A model generated the notes under the pieces. It ran no database searches and was not told the DNA's origin. It saw only the letters and a program-made list of their open reading frames with translations. This document shows, piece by piece, positions 50,449 to 58,484 of a stretch of 64,000 nucleotides of DNA. The stretch lies in the NCBI GenBank assembly GCA_013306675.1, contig JABLUY010000134.1, positions 29,473 to 93,472 on the forward strand. Direction: 5' to 3'. A program made the translations under genes and the position numbers. This DNA comes from Thraustochytrium sp. TN22 (Eukaryota; Sar; Bigyra; Thraustochytrida; Thraustochytriidae). Each line of letters begins with the position of its first letter. Within the stretch, counting starts at the first letter, position 1.

Positions 50449-51041
50449 CGCGCTGCCGCTGCCGCCGCCGCTGCCGCCGCCGCCGCCGCGCCCAGCCCCG
50501 CGCGCGCGCGCGCTGCGCTCCTGGTCTGCTGCGCTTCGTCGTGCTCAACGGGGAGGTGAACGAGGACGAGGACGAGGACAAGGACGCGAGGACGAGGAAC
50601 ATGACGTGAGGACGAGGACCATGACATGAGGACGAGGACCATGACGTGCGGACGAGGACCATGACGAGGACGAGTACGAGGGAATGGCAAGGGGGAAGGA
50701 AGCCTTGACGCCAAGGGCCAATGCGAGGATGAAACCCTTCCTTGACGACGAGGCGCCTGGGGGACTCGAAGAGAATGGCATCGGTGAGGGACTCGAAGAG
50801 ATTGGCCTCGGCGAACCGCATGCAATTGGCGTGTGACGGCTTGCGTTCGTTTGATTGATGACTTGCGCTCGTCTGCTGCTTGTGGAGTCTGCCTTGATGG
50901 TGGTGTTACGGCGGACCTCACAGCGGTCGCGACTGTGAGCGGCAGTTGACAAGATGACACAAGATCCTTGCTGTTACCTACCATCAGCCGCATCACCAAC
51001 TGTATCTCACAGCAAGATCGACATGTTTTTGGCATCAGGCC
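50449..51041. other. intergenic region with GAGGACGAGG minisatellite
   Basis: Positions 50555-50680 are built from GAGGACGAGGACCATGAC-type units of about 24 bp, at least four copies, degenerate. A weaker duplication of GGGACTCGAAGAGA lies at 50759-50800. The region separates the p44 start from the stop of the kinase gene; both genes are on the minus strand. No gene is seen. Confidence 0.6.
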
Positions 51042-52173
51042 CTAGCACAGCTTGGCAAGCTGATTGCGAAGTGCCTCGACCGAAGGTCGGCGCGTGGCAT
51101 CGAGACGCATGGTCTGCTTGAGGAGCTTGGCAAAGGGCTCGGAGTAGAGCGACTTGGTGTTTGCAGGAAAGCGCACGTTCGCCTGACGAATGGCGAGCGT
51201 GAGCACGCCCTGCGTGGGGCTCTCGAAAGGTGACCACATGCGGCCGTAGGTCATGGCGAAGAGCGTGGTGCCAATGGACCAGACGTCGATGGCGGCGCCA
51301 AAGTCGTAGGGCAAGGAGGGCACCTCCATGAGCTCGGGCGCGCGGTAGGGCGCGCTGCAGTGCACGCTGGCCTCGTCGACGGCCATGCTGGCCTCGGCGC
51401 GCGTGGTGACACGCGCGTTCAGCGGGGCGCAGGAACCAAGGTCCATGAGCACTGGCTGAATGTCGTTGATGGCGGCTGGGAGCTGCGCAGGCCCGCCGCC
51501 GCGCACGTTGAGGAGAATGTTGTGAGGCTTGATGTCGCGGTGCGCAAAGCCGGCGGCATGCAGTGCGTCGAGGCCGTCGAGCACGCCGACCATGATGCGC
51601 GCCGCAACGGGCTCGGGGAAGGGCCAGGGCTGGGCGTCGGGCGTCTCGGAGATGGCGAACATGACGTCAAAGACAGAGCCACCCGTGTAGAGCGGGAAGA
51701 GCATGTGGAACTCGCGCGCGCCGGAGAGGCGGCGCGACTCGGCGTCCATGACGTCGACGAGCTTCATGACGTAGTCACTGCGCACCTTTTGGTGCACGGC
51801 GACCTCGCGGCGCAGGGCGTGCTCGTCCTCGCGCGACTGCGCCAAGCAGCGCTTGAGCGCGAGCTCGCGGCCCGACTGCTGGTCGGCGACGAGGAAGACT
51901 TCCGAGAAGCCGCCGTCGGCGATCTTGCGGCGCACGTCGACCGCGCACGAAGGAAACTCCACCGTCTCGGAGGTCTGGATGGCGTCGCTGGCCGCGGCAA
52001 TGCCGCGCTTGGCCCAGGACGCGAAGCGACCTAGGTTGCTCGCCATGCCTTGCGAGGTCTTTTGGAAGGTGTCCTGAACGTTGAGCGAGGACAGCCGATC
52101 GCTGAGCCCCTTGGCGGCGTTGGCGGCCGCCTCGCGCGCGCCGGCGGCCATGGCGGCGCGCGCCGCGCTCGCA

Positions 52174-52206
<33 letters not shown>

Positions 52207-52709
52207 TGTTGCTGCTGGTGGGTCTGCGCATGACCCTGCTGACGTCGCTGCGCCTTGGCGGGCGAGGTGGTTGTGCCCGCGGCTCCTCCTGATCCTGCCG
52301 CCGCCGGCGCTGCCGTCTGCGCCCACCAGGCGTCGTCCTCAGGGTGCGCGGCGAGGCAGGGGAACTCGTCGCGCATGGCGACCTGCACGTGGAGCGCGAA
52401 CCCATCGTCGAGCGTGAGCTGCTCGTGCGGCGAGTCGACGAGCAGCCACATGAAGCGCCCCTCCGCGCGCGGCACGGGCTGTCGCACGAAGAACCGCACG
52501 CCGTCGTCGGCGGCGGGGAATCCCTCCAGCAGCACGCGCGCCGCGACGAGCGTCTGCTGCTTGACGCGCACCAGGTCGTCGTCGGCGGCGGCCAGCACGA
52601 CCGCGTTGGGCCGCGGCCGCACCCGCGGCGAGGCCGGCGCCGCCCGCCGCGCGGCCTGCGCGCCGCGCAGCTCGCCCGCGCCGGCGTACAGCACCGTCAC
52701 GCCCGCCAT
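51042..52709 (-). CDS. NAK-family Ser/Thr kinase, STK16-like, with extra N-terminal domain
   Basis: 555 residues from ATG 52709. Residues ~280-555 form a complete protein kinase domain of the NAK/STK16 type: Gly loop IADGGFSEVFLV, ALKRC lysine, HRDIKPHNIL catalytic loop, MDLGSC in place of DFG (DLG is typical of this family), YRAPEL and DVWSIGTTLFAM. STK16-like kinases are acylated Golgi/trans-Golgi kinases in secretion. Residues 1-130 form an unrecognised globular region (LLEGFPAADDGVRFFVRQP, MWLLVDSPHEQLTLDDGF). A poly-Gln run (52176-52220) and an Ala-rich amphipathic segment link it to the kinase. No MGC acylation signal is present at the chosen start. The frame stays open on the minus strand back to 53804, but that stretch is antisense to the syntaxin and not coding. 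It is transcribed divergently from a syntaxin. Confidence 0.88.
52176..52220 (-). repeat. CAG triplet run encoding poly-Gln in the kinase gene
   Basis: About ten consecutive CAG codons on the minus strand, then an interrupted Gln stretch, between the N-terminal region and the kinase domain. Confidence 0.85.
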
Positions 52710-53018
52710 GCCGCCGCGGCTCGCCGCCCGCGCCCGCGCGCGGCCTCGGCTCCGGCTCCGGCTTGGCGCTCTGCGCGGCGGCGAGCGCGGCCGTGCCGAG
52801 CGGCTCGCCGCCGCCGGCCATGACCAGCGCAGCGGCGTTGCCGGACTTGGAGCGCGAGCAGAACCTCGACGCCGCCGCGGGCGCGCGCGGGGCGGGCGGC
52901 GGGCGGCGGCGGCGGCGTGGCGCGGGGCGGCGCGGCGCGGGTCGGCGCGGCCTGGCGCGGCCTGGCGCGGCCTGGCGCGGCCTGGCGCGGGCGGCGGCGC
53001 GGAGCTCGCGGCGGCGGG
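52710..53018. promoter_or_regulatory. 309-bp divergent promoter region of kinase and syntaxin
   Basis: Lies between two divergent start codons. It contains five adjacent CCTGGCGCGG decamers at about 52951-52990, preceded by related GGCGCGG units (from ~52918). No TATA box is visible. The repeats could be GC-box-like factor sites or simply GC-rich slippage. Shared control of two membrane-traffic genes is plausible but unproven. Confidence 0.5.
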
Positions 53019-53936
53019 ATGCACAGCCGGTTGTCGGACGTGCTGCCGGGCGGCGGCGGCGGCGGCGGCGGCGGGGAGAATGGCGCGGGCGAGACGGCGA
53101 TGGTGCTGGAGGGCGACGTGGAGATGGGGGCCGTGACGTCCAAGAGCATGCGCGCGTTCTTCGCGCAGGTGGAGCAGATCAAGGACACCATCGCGTACGT
53201 CAAGTCGCGCACGAGCGAGGTGAACCGCCTGCAGGACGAGGCGGTGAACGCCGTGCGCACCGAGGACCAGAACAAGACTAGCGAGGAGCTCGACCGCGTG
53301 CTGTCGGACGTGAACAAGCGCTGCGCGGAGGCCAAGCAGCTGCTCACCAGCATCAAGGCCGAGACGGACGAGATCGAGAAGAAGTCCAGCGCGCCCGCCT
53401 CCGAGCTGCGCATCCGCAAGAACATGTATAACTCCACCACGCAGAACTTTGTCAGCGCAGTGCGCGCCTTCCAGCAGGCGCAGCAGACCTACAAGAGCCG
53501 CATGAAGGAGAAGGTTGCGCGCCAGGTGCGCTACGTCAAGGAGGACGCCACCTACGAGGAGATCGATACCGCCATGCGCTCCGGCGACCCCAACGCCATC
53601 TACCGCGCCGCCATTCTCAATCAGGGCAGCGACCCGGTGGCCCAGGCCTTTATGGACGTGCAGGCCAAGTACCAGGACGTGCTGCGTCTCGAGGAGAGCG
53701 TCCGCGCGCTCCATCAAATGTTCCAGGACCTCGCCATGCTTGTCGAGACGCAGGGCGAGATGCTGGATCAGATTGAGATCTCCGTCAACCAGACCGTCGA
53801 GCATGTCGAGAAGGGCAACGTCGAGCTGAAAAAGGCGCTCAAGGCGCGCAAGAGCATCCGCAAGAAGTACATTTGGATCGCCCTCATCGTCATCATCATC
53901 ATCATCGTCATTGTGCTCGTCGTCATTCGGCCCTGA
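53019..53936 (+). CDS. plasma-membrane-type syntaxin (Qa-SNARE)
   Basis: 305 residues from ATG 53019 (MHSRLSDVLPGG). After a Gly run comes a three-helix Habc domain (~40-165; MRAFFAQVEQIKDTIAYV, then an LRIRKNMYNSTTQNFVSAV helix), as in syntaxin 1/SSO1. A linker leads to the SNARE motif (~195-265) with LHQMFQDLAMLVETQGEM; Q in VETQGE is the zero-layer glutamine. A basic juxtamembrane patch (KKALKARKSIRKKY) precedes one C-terminal Ile/Val-rich membrane anchor (residues ~282-303). It mediates vesicle fusion, most likely at the plasma membrane given the SSO1/syntaxin-1 resemblance. An upstream in-frame ATG (52917) would only add Arg/Gly-rich sequence. Confidence 0.93.
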   Translation: MHSRLSDVLPGGGGGGGGGENGAGETAMVLEGDVEMGAVTSKSMRAFFAQVEQIKDTIAYVKSRTSEVNRLQDEAVNAVRTEDQNKTSEELDRVLSDVNKRCAEAKQLLTSIKAETDEIEKKSSAPASELRIRKNMYNSTTQNFVSAVRAFQQAQQTYKSRMKEKVARQVRYVKEDATYEEIDTAMRSGDPNAIYRAAILNQGSDPVAQAFMDVQAKYQDVLRLEESVRALHQMFQDLAMLVETQGEMLDQIEISVNQTVEHVEKGNVELKKALKARKSIRKKYIWIALIVIIIIIVIVLVVIRP

Positions 53937-54229
53937 TTCGGAGGTGCCCTGCGCGGCCCCAGCTCAGACCTTTGCAAGAGCGATCACACCCACTTTCAAG
54001 GATCGGCGCTGGCATCATCCTCGCCAACAACACCACCAACAACCAACAACAACCAACAACTCAACAGCCACGTTTCGATCGGGTCCTCGTGCGGCCCCGA
54101 GGTGCCGGGCGCCACCTCGGGCTGACTTACAAAGGGATGAGCGAGCGAGCTCGGCTCCTGCGGCTCCTGCTCCTGCTGATGATAGAAAATTCTTCCAAAA
54201 ATGCTTTCACGACAGGAACCTCGTACCAC

Positions 54230-55516
54230 TTACATCTCCAGCTTCTTGACTACGTTGCGGAGCTGAACGTCGACACGCACGCGGCTCAGGGGCTCTGCCA
54301 TGCCCAAGACCAAAAACATGACACTCTGTGCGGCCATGGCGAGCGACAGCGACTCGAGCTGCGCGTGCACGAGCGAGCCTCCCAGGGCCAGGCACGCGAG
54401 CAGCAAGGCAAGTGCGCGCACACCCACCGACCACAGAGCACCCAGCGCATAATTCGCGTAGACGAAGAGCTCGACGCCGGCTACCACCGCGAGCGCGGCG
54501 CACACCATTCCCAGGTCGCCCTGGCCCGCGCCATCCGCGTCGGCGACGAGGTGCGCAAGCGCTTGGACGAAGACCAGCACCGCAGCGGCCAACTCGAGGC
54601 GGCGCCAGCCCCGCGCAATCCGGCGCATCTTCGCGTCGAGCACCACATAGTGTAGCGCGTAGACGGCAGCGAGACAAATCCAGAGCAGATGCGCGACGAA
54701 GCGCATCGTGGAAGGCAGCTCAGACTCCAAGGTCACCTGGAGCAGGCCGCCGTGCAGACCCGCCTCGACCGCCACGAGCAGGCCCATGTACGCAAAGATG
54801 CGCAGCGGGTAGAGCTCCACATAGACCTCACGCATCGCGCGGCGGTCGACAAAGGCAGGCTGCGCCAGCTCGTTCTCGAACTCCTCGACGCGGCGCAGCT
54901 TGCGGCGCTCCACCTCGGCGGACCGCAGCGCGCGGATCGATCGCAAGCGTGCCGACAGCTGCGTGCTCACAGTCATGACCGCGAACTCTGCCTCCTTGGC
55001 ATCGCGCACCAGCTGCGTGAGCTCCTCCTGCGCCTTATCAAAGGGCTGGCGCGCCGGGTCGCGCCAGCGTCGTGCCACCTCGTCCGCCTGGGCGATGTTC
55101 TTGTCCAGCTTCTTGATGATCTTGCGCATCGCCGTGCGATTCGTCACGCAGAATTTGAGCAAGCTCGCCGCCTTCTCGGACCAATACACGAAGCCCTCCA
55201 GCGCCTGATGGTCGCTCTCCCCGGTGAGCTCCCCGTTCGCACCGGGGTGCCGCACCTCCCGCACGGCGGCCAGCACGTCTTGTCTCCTCGCACGCATCTC
55301 CGCCAGCAGGCCCGACGCAAAGGCCTCGGCGGCCGCGAGATTCGCGTCCAACCTCGCGAAGAACTGCGCACGTAGCACCTCCACCTCCGCGGCGCGGCCC
55401 TCCTGCTGCGCCGTGGCCATGGCCGAGACCACCTTCTTCAGCCCGTGGTACTGCACGTAGTACATCTCCCACCCTGGCTCCATGAGCTCCTCGAGCAACC
55501 TGCGTCCGAACTTCAT
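54230..55516 (-). CDS. SPX-domain membrane protein with about six C-terminal membrane segments
   Basis: 428 residues. The N-terminal SPX domain (1 to ~200) senses inositol pyrophosphates in phosphate homeostasis. It shows MKFGRRLLEE, YHGLKKVV, FVYWSEKAASLLKF and the basic helix MRKIIKKLDKN that forms the ligand pocket. A short linker (ELYPLRIF) leads into about six hydrophobic segments between residues ~240 and 410 (for example VRALALLLACLALGGSLV). The membrane part lacks EXS-domain motifs of XPR1/PHO1, and there is no VTC polymerase domain or MFS-length transporter, so it does not fit the usual SPX subfamilies. It could be a VTC1-like (DUF202-type) or new transporter domain. The start is firm, because SPX proteins begin MKF. 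Confidence 0.85.
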   Translation of the reverse strand: MKFGRRLLEELMEPGWEMYYVQYHGLKKVVSAMATAQQEGRAAEVEVLRAQFFARLDANLAAAEAFASGLLAEMRARRQDVLAAVREVRHPGANGELTGESDHQALEGFVYWSEKAASLLKFCVTNRTAMRKIIKKLDKNIAQADEVARRWRDPARQPFDKAQEELTQLVRDAKEAEFAVMTVSTQLSARLRSIRALRSAEVERRKLRRVEEFENELAQPAFVDRRAMREVYVELYPLRIFAYMGLLVAVEAGLHGGLLQVTLESELPSTMRFVAHLLWICLAAVYALHYVVLDAKMRRIARGWRRLELAAAVLVFVQALAHLVADADGAGQGDLGMVCAALAVVAGVELFVYANYALGALWSVGVRALALLLACLALGGSLVHAQLESLSLAMAAQSVMFLVLGMAEPLSRVRVDVQLRNVVKKLEM

Positions 55517-56229
55517 TTTCGCCTGCGGCTCGCTCGCGTTTCCTCGAAGGAGGGGCTGTCACGCACGTGTCCGTCTCCACGTCGCGGAGCGCGGGAGTTT
55601 TGCTCCCGGCTCGCCTCCGCGTCGTCGTTGCGGTCCGCTGCGTCCGAGCCGCTCGGGTCGCCAGGCCCGCTCGTGGTCGCGCGCGTCCCGCCTCCGCAGG
55701 AACCCGGACCCAGCCTGGGCTGACGCACGCCCGGCACAGCGAGATCGGCCGCGGGAGGCCGCCCGCGCGCGCGGCGGAGGCCAGGGGGCGCCGCGAGCGC
55801 CGCCCCGAGCGCGTCGCCGCCCTCGAAGCGCCTCTGCGCGGCCCACGCGCGGCGGTCGCGGCGGCCTGCGCAGAGCTCCTACGCGCTCAAGATGCGGTGC
55901 GACCAGCACTGCAGCATGAGAGCAACTCCAAGGTCGAGCGCTCCTGCCGGCCACGGTCGGCCGCCGAGGGGAGGGCGTCTCTCGCCTGCGCGAAGCAAGC
56001 ACAGAAGCAACAGCACTGTCATTCAGGTGTCAGGCTGACCGTGACAGGCATTGTTCAAAGTGACTTAAAATTAAGCCAGCTAGCTAGACGCACAAGCGAA
56101 GAGTGACGCTGGACGTCGCTCAGCGTCGACCTTGGTATGGCCATCGTCGTACTCACGGCCAGCGCCACACTGGCAGTGCGGCGAGCCGGCCCGGTTCGGG
56201 TCAGCCGCACCTGCTGAGCCCGCTATTTG
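55517..56229. other. intergenic region upstream of the SPX gene
   Basis: GC-rich next to the SPX start, less so from 55980. Frames of 147-179 codons on both strands read as Arg/Ala/Pro-rich noise. Positions 56060-56085 hold a TGACTTAAAATTAAGCC stretch followed by AGCTAGCTAGA. No gene is called. Confidence 0.5.
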
Positions 56230-57918
56230 TCATGGGATAGCGAACCAGCGGCGGCGCCAGCCATCCTGGGCGAGCTGCGAGGGGAGCGGCGCGCCATCGG
56301 CTAGCAAGAACTTGCACACGCCACTGTGCCAAGGCTCGCGGATGTGCAGAATGACGGCCTTCGCGTTGGAGACGGTGCGCTGCTTGACACTGCCCCCTGT
56401 GATGATGTGCGTGGAGATCACGGCGCTCATGAGCTCGTTGCGGAAGCGTGGCAGGTTTAGCAACAGCTTGCGGCGTCCTTGGAAGTAGGTCACGTCCAAC
56501 TTTGACACCATAAATCGGTCCACGAGGGCACGGAACGACGGCCCCGAGGCTGCACTCTTGTCCGGAGCGCAATACAACGTGTGCACCAGCACACTTTCAA
56601 ACCAAAGGGCCGTGGCGTCGCTCTGCGCCTCGCGCACCACGTCCATTACACTAGGTTCGGTCTCATTGGCGGGCATTAAAAGCTCGTCAAAGTCCAGCAG
56701 TGCAAGCCAGCGGGTCTTGGACGCCAGGGCCCGCAGCACGCAGTCCGTGATGATGGGCTTCTGCGCCGGAGCACCGGTGAGATCTCTGGTAAAGGTCCTC
56801 TCAAAGGCTTCGTCGCCCACCACGCGAAGCACACGGGGATCCAAGCCCGCGTAAAACGACGGAGAGCTCTGCGCCACGGCTGCGGCCAGCGACTGGCCTC
56901 GCTCGTACATGTATACCCGTTTGAAGCCCTGCGACGCGTAGTGATAGAGAAAGTACTCCACCATCGCCGGCGGCATCTCGCCCAAGCTTGTGTCTGGATA
57001 GTACATTCCGTGCACACAGACCGCCGCTTCCACGGGGCTGTCGGCTGGCTCGACCGGAATGACCACGGGCCCATGCGCGCCAATCGAAAAGGCAACGCGG
57101 AGCGAGGTCCACTCGCGATGCTCCGGCACTGTGGCGCACCCGGTGCCCTCCTCAGGCACCAGCTCGCACACCACCATCGCCTCCGCACCGGTGCGATGCT
57201 GGCAGCGGCAAGCGCACCGCTCTTGTCTGAGCGAAAAGGCTTCACATGAGGACACCTCGAACCTGCCCAGCGCACGACCTCGCTGTAGCTCACGGCCACG
57301 CAGAATGAGCCCTGCAGCAACCTCGAAGGGGGAAATTACGTGTGCGCTCCGAACCCAGACCTCGCCCATGACGTGGCGGACCCCTTGGCGCGAAATGTCT
57401 ACGTACTCGTACAGAGGTGCGCTGTCGGACGCGGACGCGTCTTCCGCTTCCTCCTGCTTCGAGTCTGGTTCCAGCTGCGCCGGCGGCTGCATTTGCGGCC
57501 GCGACTGCGACTGCGGCTGCGGCTGCGGCTGCGGCTGCGGCTGCGGCTGCGGCTGCGGCTGCGGCTGCGGCTGCGGCTGCGGCTGCAGCTCCTTGTGTTT
57601 GGCCCGCTCCTGCGCAGCACGCTCCTGCGCCGCCCGCTCCTGCGCCGCCCGCTTCCGCGCAGCACGCTCGAGCTGCTCCCGTGCCGCCCGCTCCTGCGCC
57701 GCCCGCTCCTGCGCAGCACGCTCGAGCTGCTCCTGCATCTCCCGCTCGAGCTGCTCCTGCATCTCCCGGTTCCTGGCCGCCAGGTCGCCTCGCGCCATGG
57801 CGTCCTCCACGGACGTCCTGGAGAGCAGGACGCTCAAATTCGCCGCCACCGCCACGACCGCGAGCACCGCGAGCGCCCACACGGCGCCCTGCAGACGCCA
57901 CCGCCGGTCGCGAGCCAT
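56230..57918 (-). CDS. type II membrane glycosyltransferase, GT92-like
   Basis: 562 residues from ATG 57918 (MARDRRWRLQG), giving a short basic cytosolic end and a signal anchor (~9-32, GAVWALAVLAVVAVAANLSV), as expected for a Golgi glycosyltransferase. A stem follows, made of AAQER/EQLER coiled-coil-like repeats and a Gln-Pro run of about 14 units. A Cys-containing region (~230-290) precedes the catalytic part. From ~302 the sequence resembles GT92 (DUF23): VCVHGMYYPD, MVEYFLYHYASQGFKRVYMY, IITDCVLRAL and the D-x-D-like LLDFDELLMP (~405), then a C-terminal HIREPW. The acceptor is unknown; animal and plant GT92 enzymes are galactosyltransferases. Upstream in-frame codons to 58344 are Arg/Ala/Gly-rich and unlikely to be translated. 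Confidence 0.8.
   Translation of the reverse strand: MARDRRWRLQGAVWALAVLAVVAVAANLSVLLSRTSVEDAMARGDLAARNREMQEQLEREMQEQLERAAQERAAQERAAREQLERAARKRAAQERAAQERAAQERAKHKELQPQPQPQPQPQPQPQPQPQPQPQPQSQSRPQMQPPAQLEPDSKQEEAEDASASDSAPLYEYVDISRQGVRHVMGEVWVRSAHVISPFEVAAGLILRGRELQRGRALGRFEVSSCEAFSLRQERCACRCQHRTGAEAMVVCELVPEEGTGCATVPEHREWTSLRVAFSIGAHGPVVIPVEPADSPVEAAVCVHGMYYPDTSLGEMPPAMVEYFLYHYASQGFKRVYMYERGQSLAAAVAQSSPSFYAGLDPRVLRVVGDEAFERTFTRDLTGAPAQKPIITDCVLRALASKTRWLALLDFDELLMPANETEPSVMDVVREAQSDATALWFESVLVHTLYCAPDKSAASGPSFRALVDRFMVSKLDVTYFQGRRKLLLNLPRFRNELMSAVISTHIITGGSVKQRTVSNAKAVILHIREPWHSGVCKFLLADGAPLPSQLAQDGWRRRWFAIP
57512..57780 (-). repeat. coding minisatellites in the glycosyltransferase stem
   Basis: Positions 57512-57585 are about 12-14 GGCTGC hexamers (Gln-Pro when read on the minus strand). 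Positions 57600-57780 are 15-bp units such as CGCTCCTGCGCCGCC (A-A-Q-E-R) and GAGCTGCTCCTGCATCTC variants. Both keep the frame. Confidence 0.85.
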
Positions 57919-57923
57919 GCCGC

Positions 57924-57955
<32 letters not shown>

Positions 57956-58484
57956 CCCGCTGCAGCTCCCGCGCGCGGGCCTCGTGGCCGCCCTCCTTGC
58001 GCGCCGTGGTCGCCGCCTGCGCGCGCCCCAGCCCGCCCGGCCGCGCGCGCCGCATGCGCCGCGACGCCGGCGGCGCGGGCCGGAGCGGCGCGAGCGGCGG
58101 CGCCTCCGCGCGCGCGCGCCCGCGCGCCGCGCAGCCGCGCGCCCGCGCTGCCGCCGCGGCCTGCCGGCGGGGCGTTAGGGTCTGGCGCCATGCGCCGCGC
58201 CATGCAGTGCGAGCCGTGCCATCCGCGCCGTGCCATCCCGCCGCGCCGCGCGGCGCCGGCAGAGCGCGCGCCCCGGCGCCGGGGCCCCGGCGCCGCCGCC
58301 CCGCGGCACGGCGCGGCGCGGCGCGGCATGGCACGGCTTGGCATGGCGCGACAGCGGCGCGACGACCATGTCGCGAACGCGCTGTCGCATGGGACGCGCG
58401 CGCGCGCGCGGCTGGCGCCGCGCGGCAGAGCGCGCGGCGGCGGCGGCGGCGTGAGGCGGGCACGCGCGGCGCGCGGCCGGCGCC
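57919..58484. promoter_or_regulatory. divergent intergenic region, glycosyltransferase and unknown gene
   Basis: 566 bp of extreme GC content between two divergent starts, with CGCCCGCGCC tandem units at 57925-57955 and GGCACGGCGCGG-type units at 58310-58345. An in-frame stop at 58452 upstream of the right-hand gene supports its ATG at 58485. No other gene is seen. Confidence 0.5.

Noticed and set aside
52710-53804. N-terminal extension of the kinase frame by 365 codons
   Set aside because: It runs antisense through the syntaxin coding region, including complements of its coiled-coil. ATG 52709 gives a clean start.
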